Shown here piece after piece: positions 23,032-32,455 of a DNA stretch of 61,380 bases. Source of the DNA: Gemmatimonadota bacterium. Its GTDB lineage: Bacteria > Gemmatimonadota > Gemmatimonadetes > Longimicrobiales > Gaopeijiaceae. Under the pieces are notes generated by a model, which was given only the letters and a program-made list of their open reading frames with translations, made no database searches and was not told where the DNA came from. The stretch is from NCBI GenBank assembly GCA_027623325.1, contig JAQBXY010000021.1, positions 1 to 61,380 on the forward strand, written 5' to 3'. The translations under genes were made by a program, and so were the position numbers. Within the stretch, counting starts at the first letter, position 1, and every line of letters starts with the position of its first letter.

Positions 23032-24153
23032 ATGACCATCAAGAGACGCGATTTTCTAAAGAAGGCTGGAACGGGAGCCGCCGGGGTCGCGGCGTTGGGT
23101 GCCTGTGGGAGTGAAGGCGGCGCGGCAGCGGGTCAAACGGGGGGGATCGACGGCCCGCGGGTAGACTGGCGGCTGGCCACGAGCTTTCCGCCGAGTCTCG
23201 ACCTCCTACACGGCGCTGGCGTTCGAGTCGCGCGGAGGGTCGAGGAGCTCTCGGGTGGCAACTTCACGATTCGCGTTTACGCTGCTGGTGAAATCGTGCC
23301 CGCGCTCCAGGTCATGGACGCCGTCATGCAGGGTACAGTCCAGTGCGGCGTGTCACCCGGCTACTACTACATCGGGAAGAACCCCGCCCTCGCGTTCGAT
23401 ACGGCTATTCCGTTTGGTTTGACCACGCGGCAACAGTATGCGTGGATGACCCACGGCGGCGGGCTCGATCTCATCAACGCGATCTACGCCGACTTCGGAA
23501 TCATCTCGTTCGTCGCGAATTCGACGGGCGGGCAGATGGGTGGGTGGTTTCGCGAGCCGGTCAACAGCCTCTCTGAGCTGGCAGGGCTACGGTTCAGAAT
23601 CCCGGGCATCGGCGGCGAGATCATGTCGCGCCTCGGCGTCACGGTTCAGAACCTCGGCGCCCCGGAGATCTATCCGGCGCTAGAGCGGGGCGCGATCGAT
23701 GCCACCGAATGGGTGGGCCCGTACGACGACGAAAAGCTCGGCTTCTATCAGGTCGCGAAGAACTACTACTACCCTGGCTGGTGGGAGCCGGGTGTGACGA
23801 TGGGCCTGCTCATCAACCTCGAGGCGTACAACGAACTTCCGACTGTCTATCAGCACATCCTGCAGGCGGTCGCCGGCGAAACGTTCGCCGATCGTCTCGC
23901 GGCGTACGACCACGCGAATCCACTCGCGCTGCAGCGCCTTGTTCGAGACCACGGTGTCATCGTCCGAGAATACTCTCCAGACATCATGGACGCCGCCTGG
24001 CGCGAGTCGAATGCGTTTCTCGAGGAGCAGTCCGCCGCCGACGCGACGTTCCGTCGCGTGCACGAGTCGTACAAGGCGTTCCGCGAGACGCAGTGGTCGT
24101 ATGCGCGAGGCAACGAGCTCGCGTACCAGAATTCGGCGCTGTCGCGGACGTAG
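23032..24153 (+). CDS. dctP: TRAP transporter substrate-binding protein (DctP family)
   Basis: A 373-residue protein. The start at 23032 gives a Tat signal with R5-R6 in K-R-R-D-F-L-K and a lipobox at A-L-G-A-C25, so it may be a Tat-exported lipoprotein. The mature domain has the DctP fold, including the strand with R-V-Y-A-A-G-E-I-V and G-L-R-F-R-I-P-G, whose Arg binds the substrate carboxylate. The sequence suits the mannitol/chloroaromatic-like subgroup. The membrane subunits are encoded on the other strand at 26376-28234, separated by four other loci. Confidence 0.88.
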   Translation: MTIKRRDFLKKAGTGAAGVAALGACGSEGGAAAGQTGGIDGPRVDWRLATSFPPSLDLLHGAGVRVARRVEELSGGNFTIRVYAAGEIVPALQVMDAVMQGTVQCGVSPGYYYIGKNPALAFDTAIPFGLTTRQQYAWMTHGGGLDLINAIYADFGIISFVANSTGGQMGGWFREPVNSLSELAGLRFRIPGIGGEIMSRLGVTVQNLGAPEIYPALERGAIDATEWVGPYDDEKLGFYQVAKNYYYPGWWEPGVTMGLLINLEAYNELPTVYQHILQAVAGETFADRLAAYDHANPLALQRLVRDHGVIVREYSPDIMDAAWRESNAFLEEQSAADATFRRVHESYKAFRETQWSYARGNELAYQNSALSRT

Positions 24154-24165
24154 ATCGTCCGGCGG

Positions 24166-24828
24166 CTACTCCCGCCGCAACAAGGTCAATCCATCCCCGA
24201 TGGGGACGAGACTCAGCGATACCCGAGTGTCATCGATCACCTTCGCGTTGAAGCCACGAATGGCCTTGGTCGCGTCATCGAAGATGTCCGGGGTGATGAC
24301 CTTGCCACTCCAAAGTGTGTTGTCGACGGCGATGAGTCCCCCCGGCCGCACGAGTCGCAGGGAGTGCTCGTAGTACTCGTCGAGTCCTTTCTTGTCGGCG
24401 TCGATGAAGACGAAATCGAACGAATCCTCCGCACCTTCTGCTCGAAGGCGCTCCAGTGTCTTCGCTGCCGGGCCAGATCGGAACTCGATCTTGTGAGCGA
24501 CGCCTGCTTCCGCCCAATACCGACGCCCGAACGAGGGCCATTCCTCGTCGATGTCGCATGCGATCAACTTGCCGTCTTCCGGTAGCGCCGTCGCGACGCA
24601 GAGTGCGCTGTAGCCGGTGAAGGTGCCGATTTCGAGCGCGGTCCGCGCACCCATAAGGCCGACCAACATATGCATGAACTGCCCCTGTTCGGGGCTGATC
24701 TGAAGGTCGGAGTTTTCGAGACGCTCCGTCTCTTCGCGGAGACGCCGCAAGACATCGGACTCCCTCAGCGAGACTTCCAGGAGATAGTCGTAGAGTGCTT
24801 CAGAAAGTGGGGTGGTTCTTCTACTCAT
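24166..24828 (-). CDS. SAM-dependent O-methyltransferase (type 3)
   Basis: A 220-residue class I methyltransferase of the catechol/caffeoyl-CoA type. A-L-E-I-G-T-F-T-G-Y-S-A-L binds SAM, D-F-V-F-I-D-A-D-K is the metal-binding segment, and G-G-L-I-A-V-D-N-T-L-W completes the family pattern. A divalent metal and a vicinal diol or hydroxamate-like substrate are expected. The start (24828) overlaps the stop of the glycosylase gene by 4 bases, so the two are translationally coupled. Confidence 0.87.
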   Translation of the reverse strand: MSRRTTPLSEALYDYLLEVSLRESDVLRRLREETERLENSDLQISPEQGQFMHMLVGLMGARTALEIGTFTGYSALCVATALPEDGKLIACDIDEEWPSFGRRYWAEAGVAHKIEFRSGPAAKTLERLRAEGAEDSFDFVFIDADKKGLDEYYEHSLRLVRPGGLIAVDNTLWSGKVITPDIFDDATKAIRGFNAKVIDDTRVSLSLVPIGDGLTLLRRE

Positions 24829-25466
24829 GGCAGTTCGGTTTCGAGGACTCTCCAACAATAGAACGCTGCTGCGCTACGCCAGGGACGGTACGGGTCGCCC
24901 AGGGGTTCCATCTCCTTTTCCTTCGGATGGCCATTCAGGCTGTGTATCTTCGCGAAACCGGCCCGGACACCAAGGTCGCCCGTGGGCCACACATCCGGCC
25001 TCACGAGCCGAAACATCAAGTACATCTGCGCCGTCCACACGCCGATGCCCCGCACGCGCACGAGCCGCTCAATGACCACGTCGTCCGACTGGTCGACGAG
25101 ATCGTGCACCTCCACCTCACCCGATCGGACCTTGGTCGCCAAGTCGCGAATCGCGGCGAGCTTGTTGCCCGAAAGGCCTGCCTTTCTCAGCGTGGTCTCG
25201 CGCGTCCTGAGCACCTTCGCCGGAGTGACTTCACCCTTCAGCGCTTCGACCACGCGCCCGTGGATCGTCGCCGCTGCCCTCCCCGCCAGTTGCTGATAGC
25301 AGATGGTTCGGACGAGATAGAAGAACGGCTCCTCGGTCGCCGCGTGGAGCTTGATGGCACCGATGTGGCGTACCCAAGGACCGAACACTGCGTCGTCGCC
25401 CAGCTTGCGACGGGCGCCAGGCCAGGCCGTGATCCATAAAGGTTCTTTCGGCTCGTAGGTCGCCAT
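24825..25466 (-). CDS. DNA-3-methyladenine glycosylase II-type (AlkA-like)
   Basis: A 213-residue HhH-GPD glycosylase. I-C-Y-Q-Q-L-A-G-R-A-A starts the helical domain, and V-R-G-I-G-V-W-T-A-Q-M is the helix-hairpin-helix. The catalytic Asp is in W-P-T-G-D-L-G-V. It excises alkylated purines by flipping the base. The AlkA N-terminal beta domain is absent, as in short members. The start at 25466 is chosen over in-frame starts that have no family similarity. Confidence 0.88.
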   Translation of the reverse strand: MATYEPKEPLWITAWPGARRKLGDDAVFGPWVRHIGAIKLHAATEEPFFYLVRTICYQQLAGRAAATIHGRVVEALKGEVTPAKVLRTRETTLRKAGLSGNKLAAIRDLATKVRSGEVEVHDLVDQSDDVVIERLVRVRGIGVWTAQMYLMFRLVRPDVWPTGDLGVRAGFAKIHSLNGHPKEKEMEPLGDPYRPWRSAAAFYCWRVLETELP

Positions 25467-25586
25467 CGGTGAACGGTAGGGCCGTCCAGGCGAGCGAAGC
25501 AGGCTCCGTTCCCCGACACGGCGTGCGCAGAGCACCATTGTCGTGCGGCCGGGGCGCCGCGTCGAGGGGACGCCTGCCGATTTCCC

Positions 25587-25961
25587 CTAGTCGGAACGCA
25601 GCGTCGTAGCGGGATCCATCCGCGTCGCACGGCGCGCGGGGATGAGGTTCGCCGCGAGCGCCACCAACGCGAGCACCGCCGGAATCCCCACGAAGCTCAC
25701 CGGATCCGTCGCGCTGATGCCGTACACCAAACTCCCCAACAACCTGCTCAGACCCAACGACGCCACGAGCCCAACGGCGATGCCGACGGCGAGAAGTCGT
25801 GCACCCTGAGAAAAAACCATCCACCTCACCTCACCGACACGCCGTTGGAACCCCTCGTGGAGGTCGCCGAGGTGTTCGTCTCGGTATTGCCACGGAAGCA
25901 GGAGCAAGAGAAGGAACTCAGCCCAGCGCGGCGGCCGGCTCTCGGGACGCTGGAGTGTCAC
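25587..25961 (-). pseudogene. In-frame deletion remnant of a duplicated-type FtsX/MacB permease
   Basis: 124 codons starting at GTG 25961, overlapping the PadR stop as GTGA. The N-terminal 40 residues (P-P-R-W-A-E-F-L-L-x-x-L-L-P then H-L-G-D-L-H-E-G-F) match the prefix domain of ADOP-type permeases. The remainder, V-G-I-A-V-G-L-V-A-S-L-G to A-R-R-A-T-R-M-D-P-A-T-T-L-R-S-D, is the extreme C-terminal FtsX segment. The normal protein is near 800-900 residues, so the central 650-750 residues are gone but the frame is kept. It may still be translated as a small membrane protein. Confidence 0.75.
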
Positions 25962-26293
25962 GCGGCGCCGTCCAGGTCCAGCTCGAGGCCGTCCCACAGG
26001 GCGTGTAGCGCCGACCGGGAGCGCCGCAACGCGTAGACCCCCGCGGGCTCGAGCGCGAAAAATCGTTTCGCTCGGCCTCCCCGCTCAGGCGTCGGATCGC
26101 CCACCTTCGACGACACGTACTCCTGCCGTTCGAGTCGATCGAGCGCCGCGTACACCGAGGCGACTGCGGCCTCCGCTCCTGTTCGCGACTGGATCTCTTC
26201 GAGAATCGCAATCCCGTAGGCGCCCCCGCCCAAGCGCGCCACGGCGAGCATGACCATCTGCTCGAACTCGCCTAGGTATTCCCCTCTCGGCAT
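25958..26293 (-). CDS. PadR-family transcriptional regulator
   Basis: An 111-residue winged-helix protein with the PadR pattern: G-E-F-E-Q-M-V-M-L-A-V-A-R-L, Y-G-I-A-I, an S-V-Y-A-A-L-D-R-L recognition helix, and the wing containing G-G-R-A-K-R-F-F. The ATG at 26293 has GGAAG in front; an in-frame GTG at 26305 is less likely. PadR proteins of this type usually precede duplicated-type ABC permeases and repress them. Here the permease is reduced to a remnant, so the regulator has probably lost its partner. Confidence 0.87.
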   Translation of the reverse strand: MPRGEYLGEFEQMVMLAVARLGGGAYGIAILEEIQSRTGAEAAVASVYAALDRLERQEYVSSKVGDPTPERGGRAKRFFALEPAGVYALRRSRSALHALWDGLELDLDGAA

Positions 26294-26375
26294 TCTTTCT
26301 TCCACAAGTACGAGGATTCCTGATTCGGAGCCCTACGCACCATGAATTCGAGAGGTTTCAGCGGCCGGAACTCGC

Positions 26376-27674
26376 CTACTTGGGCACCGCCATCCAGATC
26401 AGCGCGGCGAGCACGATGAGCTGGATCCCGATGAACGGGATCACTCCTCGATAGATCGCCGTCGTAGGGATTCCTTCCGGGGTGACTCCACGCAGGTAGA
26501 ACAGGCTGAAGCCGAACGGCGGCGTCAAGAATGACGTCTGGAGGTTCACCGCGAGCACGATTCCGAGCCAGACCAAGTCGACGCCGAGCACCACGGCAGC
26601 CGGCACGATCAACGGCACGATGATGAAGGCGATCTCGAAGAAGTCGATGAAGAAGCCCAGAAGGAAAACCAACAGGTTGACGACAATGAGGAAGCCCAGC
26701 GCCCCACCCGGGACCCCGGTGAGCATACCCTCGATCCACAGGTCGCCGTCGAAGCCGCGAAACACCAGCGCGAAGGCAGTCGAGCCGATGAGAAGGAAGA
26801 CGACCATGATGGTGAGTCGACTCGTCTCCTCCATCGCCCCCTTGAGCGCATCGAAGGTGAGCGACCGGTTCATCATCGCCAGGGTCATCGCGCCGATGGC
26901 GCCCAACGCTCCCGCCTCGGTTGGCGTAGCGACACCCGCGAAGATGCTGCCTAGCACAACGACGATGAGCGCCAACGGCGGCACGAGCGAAAGCACCACG
27001 CGCCGCACCAACTCCCAGCCGGAAATCCTCATCTCCACCGACAGGGCCGGCGCCACTTCCTTCTTGAAGAAAGCGATGGCCGCCACGTAGACCGCATACG
27101 CGCCGGTGAGAACCAACCCGGGGACTAATGCCGAACGAAAGAGGTCTCCGACACTGACCCCCATCTGGTCACCCAATACGATGAGTACGATGGAGGGCGG
27201 AATGATCTGACCCAGCGTACCCGAAGCCGCAATCACGCCCAGACTGAGGTCCTCCTTGTATCCGTTGCGGAGCATGACCGGAAGCGAGATCAGTCCCATC
27301 GCGGTCACGCTCGCTCCCACCACGCCGGTCGCGGCGGCAAGCAGCGCGCCAACGAAGATCACACCCAGGGCGAGACCACCTCGAAAGCGTCCGAACAGGA
27401 GCCCGATCGTCTCGAGCAGTTGCTCGGCGAGTTTCGACTTTTCGAGCAGCGTCCCCATGAAGATGAAGAACGGGACCGCGAGGAGCGTGAAGTTCGACAT
27501 CGTGCCGAAGGTTCGCTCGGGAAGCGCGAAGAGCAGCGGAACGGGGAAGACGCCGGCAAGATCACCGACGAGGGCAAAAATCATCGCGGTGCCCCCCAGT
27601 GCGAACGCCACCGGATATCCGGTGAAGATCATCGCGAGAACCGAGAGGAACATGGCGGGGCCCCAGAGACTCAT
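26376..27674 (-). CDS. dctM: TRAP transporter large permease (DctM)
   Basis: A 432-residue polytopic protein of the DctM family, with about 12 helices. The family-specific L-L-A-V-P-F-F-I-F-M-G, G-V-V-G-A-S-V-T-A-M-G and Q-I-I-P-P-S-I-V-L-I-V are present, and Q-T-S-F-L-T-P-P-F-G-F-S-L-F-Y-L-R-G occurs near the C-terminus. It is the sodium-driven translocator of a TRAP system. Its start overlaps the small permease stop by 4 bases. It probably works with the DctP encoded at 23032 on the other strand. Confidence 0.9.
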   Translation of the reverse strand: MSLWGPAMFLSVLAMIFTGYPVAFALGGTAMIFALVGDLAGVFPVPLLFALPERTFGTMSNFTLLAVPFFIFMGTLLEKSKLAEQLLETIGLLFGRFRGGLALGVIFVGALLAAATGVVGASVTAMGLISLPVMLRNGYKEDLSLGVIAASGTLGQIIPPSIVLIVLGDQMGVSVGDLFRSALVPGLVLTGAYAVYVAAIAFFKKEVAPALSVEMRISGWELVRRVVLSLVPPLALIVVVLGSIFAGVATPTEAGALGAIGAMTLAMMNRSLTFDALKGAMEETSRLTIMVVFLLIGSTAFALVFRGFDGDLWIEGMLTGVPGGALGFLIVVNLLVFLLGFFIDFFEIAFIIVPLIVPAAVVLGVDLVWLGIVLAVNLQTSFLTPPFGFSLFYLRGVTPEGIPTTAIYRGVIPFIGIQLIVLAALIWMAVPK

Positions 27675-28234
27675 ACGTGCACCTCGGGCTCACCCGCATG
27701 ATGGTCGAGTGCCGGCGCCACGCCTCGGATCACGTCGACCTGCTTGACGAGCTGGCTGAACGCCTGCAACAGCAGCAAGACAAACGACACGAGAATGAGT
27801 GCCTTGATAGGGTATCGCGGCAGGCCACCCGGGTCGGGCGAGACCTCACGCACGGACCAGGAGGCCCGGACTGCCGGGTACGAGACGTACAGCATCATGA
27901 TCGAGAACGGAACCAGAAACATCACGGTCCCGGCCAGGTCGATCCAAGCCTGAACCTTCGCGCTCATCCGTTCGTACACGACGTCGACACGGACATGTAC
28001 GTTGTGGTTCAGGCCGTACGCTGCGCCCAAGAGAAAGATGACGCTGAACATGTACCACTGAGCCTCGGTCGCCGGCGTGAGGTTCAGCGTCCACTGTTGG
28101 GAGCGAGCAAAGTATCGAGCGACGGCACTGGTTGCCCCGACGAGCACCATGAACAACGCGAGCCACCGGATGAACGCTCCGATGACGTCGTTGAGTCCGT
28201 CGACGAGCCCGCTCAGCTTTCTGAGAGTCTTCAT
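27671..28234 (-). CDS. dctQ: TRAP transporter small permease (DctQ)
   Basis: A 187-residue, four-helix DctQ-family protein. Helix 1 contains I-R-W-L-A-L-F-M-V-L-V-G-A; E-A-Q-W-Y-M-F-S-V-I-F-L-L-G-A-A-Y follows with the conserved Trp-Tyr, and H-V-R-V-D-V-V-Y-E comes after. It scaffolds DctM in the membrane. First gene of the dctQM pair. Confidence 0.87.
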   Translation of the reverse strand: MKTLRKLSGLVDGLNDVIGAFIRWLALFMVLVGATSAVARYFARSQQWTLNLTPATEAQWYMFSVIFLLGAAYGLNHNVHVRVDVVYERMSAKVQAWIDLAGTVMFLVPFSIMMLYVSYPAVRASWSVREVSPDPGGLPRYPIKALILVSFVLLLLQAFSQLVKQVDVIRGVAPALDHHAGEPEVHV

Positions 28235-28279
28235 GCGCCGATGATGCGCAGGTGAGCGTGATTCGGCAACGCGCAGAGC

Positions 28280-29122
28280 TTACAACAAGTAGCCGCCATC
28301 AACCGGAATCACGGCGCCGGTGATGTGGCGCGCGGCCTCGGAACACAGAAAAACCACCACGCCGGCCACGTCCTGGGGGTCACCGAGCCGCCCCAAGACC
28401 GCTTGTTCTCTGGCTCGGTCCAGAATCTCGGGCGCCACCCCGTCGGTAAGTCGCGTGGTCCGTATGTAACCGGGCGCCACCGCGTTGACGTTGATATTTC
28501 GGGGTCCGAGCTCGATCGCCGCGCTGCGCGTCAACCCGATCATCCCAGCCTTCGAAGACGCGTAGTTGGAGATGCCGAACTCGGAGCTGATCCCGTGAAC
28601 TGAGGTGACATTCACGATCTTCCCGAATTCCTGGGCGCGCATGATCGGTGCCACGGCGCGGGTGAAGAAGAAGGCACCGTCCAGATTCGTGCGGACAACC
28701 GCCTCCCACTCGTGATCCTCCATGTTCCAAAGTGCCCCGTCACGCCCGATACCAGCATTGTTGATCAGGATCTGGAGGCCTCCCAACTCTTCCTGGACCT
28801 CGGCCACGAAGTCCTTTACGTCGTGACTCTCGCGCACATCGCACGACCGAAAGTAGACCTGCACCTTGAGCGCGCGCAGTCGCCGGGCGGTCTCCTGAGC
28901 GTCGAGCCGAGACTGTGCGCCCGTGTCGAGAAAGCAGAACGCGATGTGCGTGCCGCCCTCGGCAAACTCGAGGGCTACGGCTCGCCCGATCCCGCTGGAT
29001 CCCCCGGTTACGATTGCCACTTTACCGCGGAGTCGCCTGACGTCGTACAGCGGCTCGGGCTGAGTCGCGACTGCTACTTCCTCGAGGAGAGCCTCGACCG
29101 CACCGTGTATCTCGGAATCCAT
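28280..29122 (-). CDS. SDR-family oxidoreductase, FabG-like
   Basis: A 280-residue classical SDR with an extra 30 N-terminal residues. T-G-G-S-S-G-I-G binds NAD(P), N-N-A-G is present, and S-V-H-G-I-S-S-E-F-G-I-S-N-Y-A-S-S-K holds the catalytic Ser, Tyr and Lys. The C-terminal H-I-T-G-A-V-I-P-V-D-G-G is typical of 3-oxoacyl-ACP reductases. It may reduce a 3-oxoacyl thioester, but the separate position leaves the substrate open. The gene lies 46 bases before dctQ and 60 bases after phoU in opposite operon contexts of the same strand. Confidence 0.85.
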   Translation of the reverse strand: MDSEIHGAVEALLEEVAVATQPEPLYDVRRLRGKVAIVTGGSSGIGRAVALEFAEGGTHIAFCFLDTGAQSRLDAQETARRLRALKVQVYFRSCDVRESHDVKDFVAEVQEELGGLQILINNAGIGRDGALWNMEDHEWEAVVRTNLDGAFFFTRAVAPIMRAQEFGKIVNVTSVHGISSEFGISNYASSKAGMIGLTRSAAIELGPRNINVNAVAPGYIRTTRLTDGVAPEILDRAREQAVLGRLGDPQDVAGVVVFLCSEAARHITGAVIPVDGGYLL

Positions 29123-29181
29123 GGAGGACAGGCTACGGGAGCCGACGGGCCCTCCGCAACATAGGCTCTTTCGCGACCCGA

Positions 29182-29883
29182 CTACTCCTCTCGAGATCTG
29201 GAGCTGGGCAGCTCGGCTCCGTGCTTGATCGCCCGGCCCTCGACCAGGAACACCACGTCCTCGCCGAGGTTCGTGGCCAGGTCGGCGATCCGCTCGAGAT
29301 TCTGGGACACGAGGAGGAGCTCGAGGGCGCCACTGATCCTCTTGGGATCTTCCATCATGTGGGTCACCAGAATGCGAAACATCGAGCGCTTGAGGTCGTC
29401 GACCCGATCATCGGTGCTGCAGACGTGCCTCGCCAATTGCGCATCGCGGGACACGAACGCCACGAGAGCATCCGACACCATGCCTCGGGTAGCATCGATC
29501 ATCTCCTCCATCTCTCGCAAATGGGGAACCGGCGCGAGCTGCTCCAAGCGGACGACGGCTTTCGCGATGTTCGACGCATGATCTCCCATGCGTTCCAGAT
29601 CGTTGCTGAGCTTGTGGCAGGTGACGATACGCCTCAGGTCGGACGCCATCGGCTGGTGGAGCGCGAGCAGGGCGATCACCCTCTCATCGACCTCGATCTC
29701 GAGTTCGTCCACTCGACGATCCGCTGCCCGGACGAGGCGTGCTCCGATCACGTCCCGAGTGAGTACCGCCTCCGTGGACGCCGCGATCGCCTGCTCGACG
29801 AGTCCCGCCATCTCCATGATGCGCTGCTGGAGAATGTCCAACTCGTCATGAAAATGACGCCGTGACGCTGTGTCGGGCTTCAA
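29182..29883 (-). CDS. phoU: Phosphate signalling protein PhoU
   Basis: A 233-residue protein with two PhoU three-helix repeats. Each has the metal-binding E/D-x-x-x-D signature: [14 protein letters not shown] in repeat one and [14 protein letters not shown] in repeat two. It couples the Pst transporter to PhoR and dampens Pho activation when phosphate is plentiful. Its start overlaps the pstB stop by 4 bases, the usual last place in pstSCAB-phoU. Confidence 0.94.
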   Translation of the reverse strand: MKPDTASRRHFHDELDILQQRIMEMAGLVEQAIAASTEAVLTRDVIGARLVRAADRRVDELEIEVDERVIALLALHQPMASDLRRIVTCHKLSNDLERMGDHASNIAKAVVRLEQLAPVPHLREMEEMIDATRGMVSDALVAFVSRDAQLARHVCSTDDRVDDLKRSMFRILVTHMMEDPKRISGALELLLVSQNLERIADLATNLGEDVVFLVEGRAIKHGAELPSSRSREE

Positions 29884-30662
29884 CCGAACCTCCCGGTTAC
29901 GTAGGCCTCGGTTCGCTCCTCGCGGGGGTTCGTGAAGATCGAGTCGGTAGGACCGTACTCAATCAACTTCCCCATGTACAAGAAGGCCGTATAGTCGGAA
30001 ATCCTGGCGGCCTGCTGCATGTTGTGGGTAACGATCACGATCGTATAGTCCTTCTTGAGCTCGTATATGAGTTCTTCGATTCGCTGTGTCGCGATCGGGT
30101 CTAGCGCCGACGCGGGTTCGTCCATGAGCAGCACCTCCGGGGTCACTGCGAGCGTGCGGGCAATGCAGAGCCGCTGTTGCTGTCCTCCGGAGAGCGAATA
30201 CGCCGATTCTTCCAGTCGATCCCTGACCTCGTCCCACAGCGCGGCCCGACGGAGCGAAGCCTCCACGAGCGCATCCTCATCGCCCCTAAAGTTGTTGATG
30301 CGTGGCCCGAACGCGACGTTGTCGTAGATGGACTTCGGGAACGGATTGGGCTTTTGGAAGACCATCCCGATATGCCTCCGGACTTCCACGGGGTCGATGG
30401 TCGGCGCGTAGAGATCCTGCCCGTGGAATTCGACCGCACCCTCCACTCGAGCGCCGCGCACGAGATCGTTCATCCGATTAAAGCACCTCAGCAGGGTACT
30501 CTTACCACACCCGGACGGACCGATCAGCGCGACGACGGAGCGTTCGGGAACTCGAAACGAGACGTGGTCGACCGCCATCGTTTCACCATAGAACACAGAG
30601 AGGTCACGAGTCTCCAGTGCCGGCCCTTCCTCGCCCACTTCGATGTCGTAGATCGTAGTCAT
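29880..30662 (-). CDS. pstB: Phosphate ABC transporter ATP-binding protein
   Basis: A 260-residue ABC ATPase. Walker A is G-P-S-G-C-G-K-S-T, the signature is L-S-G-G-Q-Q-Q-R, and Walker B is [22 protein letters not shown] is specific for PstB. It powers phosphate import through PstAC. It starts 3 bases after the pstA stop. Confidence 0.95.
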   Translation of the reverse strand: MTTIYDIEVGEEGPALETRDLSVFYGETMAVDHVSFRVPERSVVALIGPSGCGKSTLLRCFNRMNDLVRGARVEGAVEFHGQDLYAPTIDPVEVRRHIGMVFQKPNPFPKSIYDNVAFGPRINNFRGDEDALVEASLRRAALWDEVRDRLEESAYSLSGGQQQRLCIARTLAVTPEVLLMDEPASALDPIATQRIEELIYELKKDYTIVIVTHNMQQAARISDYTAFLYMGKLIEYGPTDSIFTNPREERTEAYVTGRFG

Positions 30663-30665
30663 GGC

Positions 30666-31553
30666 TCAGCCCCCGGACCGGGCGCGGTTGCGGAGCACAA
30701 TCGCGAAGGCGTTCATCGTTAGGAGCAGAGCCAAGAGGACGATGATGCCGGCCGCAGCCAGCGGTTGGAATTCCTCCTGAGGCCTGGATATCCAGCTGTA
30801 GATCTGCAGCGGCAACACGGTGAACGGGTCCATGACGCTCTGCGGCGTGAACGCGAGGAAGCCCACGGCTCCCACCATGATGAGCGGAGCTGTTTCGCCG
30901 ACGGCCCGCGAGAGGGCCAGAATCGTACCGGTCAGGATTCCAGGCATGGCCATCGGTAAGACCTGCCCCCGTACGACCTGCCATCGCGTCGCACCGAGTC
31001 CGTAGGCAGCCTCTCGAATGGTCGATGGCACAGCCCGAATGGCCTCCTGCGCCGACATGATGATCACGGGCATGACCAGGAGTGAGAGGGTGAGCGCACC
31101 CGACAAGACGCTCCGCTCCAACCGGAGTCCACGAACGAAGAGGGCGAGGCCGAGGATCCCGTACACGATCGATGGCACACCCGCCAGGTTCGCGATGTTC
31201 GTCTGGATCGCCCGGGTGACCCAGTTGCGGGGAGCGTACTCCTCAAGGTGGATCGCCGCTGCCACCGACAGTGGGAACGAGATCAGGGCGGTAAGGACGA
31301 GCAACCACACCGATCCGGCCAGAGCGGCCCGGATGCCGGATCGTTCCGGGAACCGAGAGGCGAATCCCGTGAGGAACGCGAGGTCCAGTCGACTCGCACC
31401 GTCGGCGATCACATCGACGAGCAGTGCCCCCAGGGAGGCCACACCGACGAAGGCGGCCGCCGCGCATGTGAACGCGAAGATTCGACCCTTGGTGCGTCGA
31501 GCTCGATCGAACGCCGACGGACTCGCGCCGAGCGGCGCGCGCCCGGGCCTCAC
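30666..31553 (-). CDS. pstA: Phosphate ABC transporter permease PstA
   Basis: A 295-residue, six-helix permease starting at GTG 31553, which overlaps the pstC stop (GTGA). The EAA-type loop is [13 protein letters not shown], followed by the [20 protein letters not shown] motif common to PstA and PstC. It lies between pstC and pstB. An upstream in-frame ATG (31586) would overlap pstC by 37 bases and is less likely. Confidence 0.92.
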   Translation of the reverse strand: MRPGRAPLGASPSAFDRARRTKGRIFAFTCAAAAFVGVASLGALLVDVIADGASRLDLAFLTGFASRFPERSGIRAALAGSVWLLVLTALISFPLSVAAAIHLEEYAPRNWVTRAIQTNIANLAGVPSIVYGILGLALFVRGLRLERSVLSGALTLSLLVMPVIIMSAQEAIRAVPSTIREAAYGLGATRWQVVRGQVLPMAMPGILTGTILALSRAVGETAPLIMVGAVGFLAFTPQSVMDPFTVLPLQIYSWISRPQEEFQPLAAAGIIVLLALLLTMNAFAIVLRNRARSGG

Positions 31554-32455
31554 TGGTACTCTTCGCGAAAACGCGCCATGACCCATTGGCTGACGATGTT
31601 CATGCCGAGGGTCATCAAGAAGAGCGTCATGCCGACGGCGAACAGCGTGCGATAGGCCAACGTTCCCTGGGGTGTGTCCCCCATGCTCGCCTGCACGATG
31701 AACGCGGTCATGGTCTGGATCGACTCGAGCGGATTCAGCGTCAGGTTCGGGAGATTCCCGGCCGCGATCGTGACGGCCATCGTCTCTCCCACGGCTCGAG
31801 AAATCGCGAGAATGAACGAGGCGATGATGCCCGAAAGCGCCGCGGGCACGACGACGCGCGTCGAGACCTCGAGCTTGGTCGCGCCGAGCCCGTACGCAGC
31901 CTCTCGGAGCGAACGCGGAACGGCACGCAGGGCGTCCTCCGAAAGTGACGACACCGTCGGGATGATCATGAGACCGACGACGATACTCGCCGCGGCGGCA
32001 TTGAAGATGTCGGTCCCTGGAAATACGAGCCGGAGAAGCGGCGTGATGAAGGTCAACGCGAAGTAACCGTACACCACCGTCGGCACGCCCGCCAGAATCT
32101 CGAGGAGCGGTTTCAGAACCGCCTGAAGCCGTGCGCCCGCGTATTCGCTGAGGAAGATCGCGCTCAGAATGCCGATGGGCAGCGCAATCAGTCCGGCGCC
32201 GCCTGCAACCAGCAGGGAACCACTAACCAGCGGGAGAATGCCGAAATGCTGCTCCTGAAACATGGGCTCCCACCGCGTACCGGTGAGAAAGTCCACGATC
32301 GAGACCTCGGAAAAGAACGCTACCGATTCTCGAGCGAGTACGACGACGACTCCAACCGTTACCAGCGTCGAAAACGCGGCGCAGGCAAACAGGGCGGTGC
32401 CGATCAGGCTCTCACCGAGCTTTCGTGAGCCCTTCCGGGTGAGATCAACTCCCAC
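31550..32455 (-). CDS. pstC: Phosphate ABC transporter permease PstC
   Basis: A 301-residue permease using GTG 32455, with GAGGG nine bases before and the first helix starting soon after ([14 protein letters not shown]). The PstC motif [10 protein letters not shown] and the loop [13 protein letters not shown] are present, then [11 protein letters not shown]. It overlaps the pstS end by 11 bases. ATG 32494 is an alternative start. Confidence 0.9.
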   Translation of the reverse strand: MGVDLTRKGSRKLGESLIGTALFACAAFSTLVTVGVVVVLARESVAFFSEVSIVDFLTGTRWEPMFQEQHFGILPLVSGSLLVAGGAGLIALPIGILSAIFLSEYAGARLQAVLKPLLEILAGVPTVVYGYFALTFITPLLRLVFPGTDIFNAAAASIVVGLMIIPTVSSLSEDALRAVPRSLREAAYGLGATKLEVSTRVVVPAALSGIIASFILAISRAVGETMAVTIAAGNLPNLTLNPLESIQTMTAFIVQASMGDTPQGTLAYRTLFAVGMTLFLMTLGMNIVSQWVMARFREEYQ

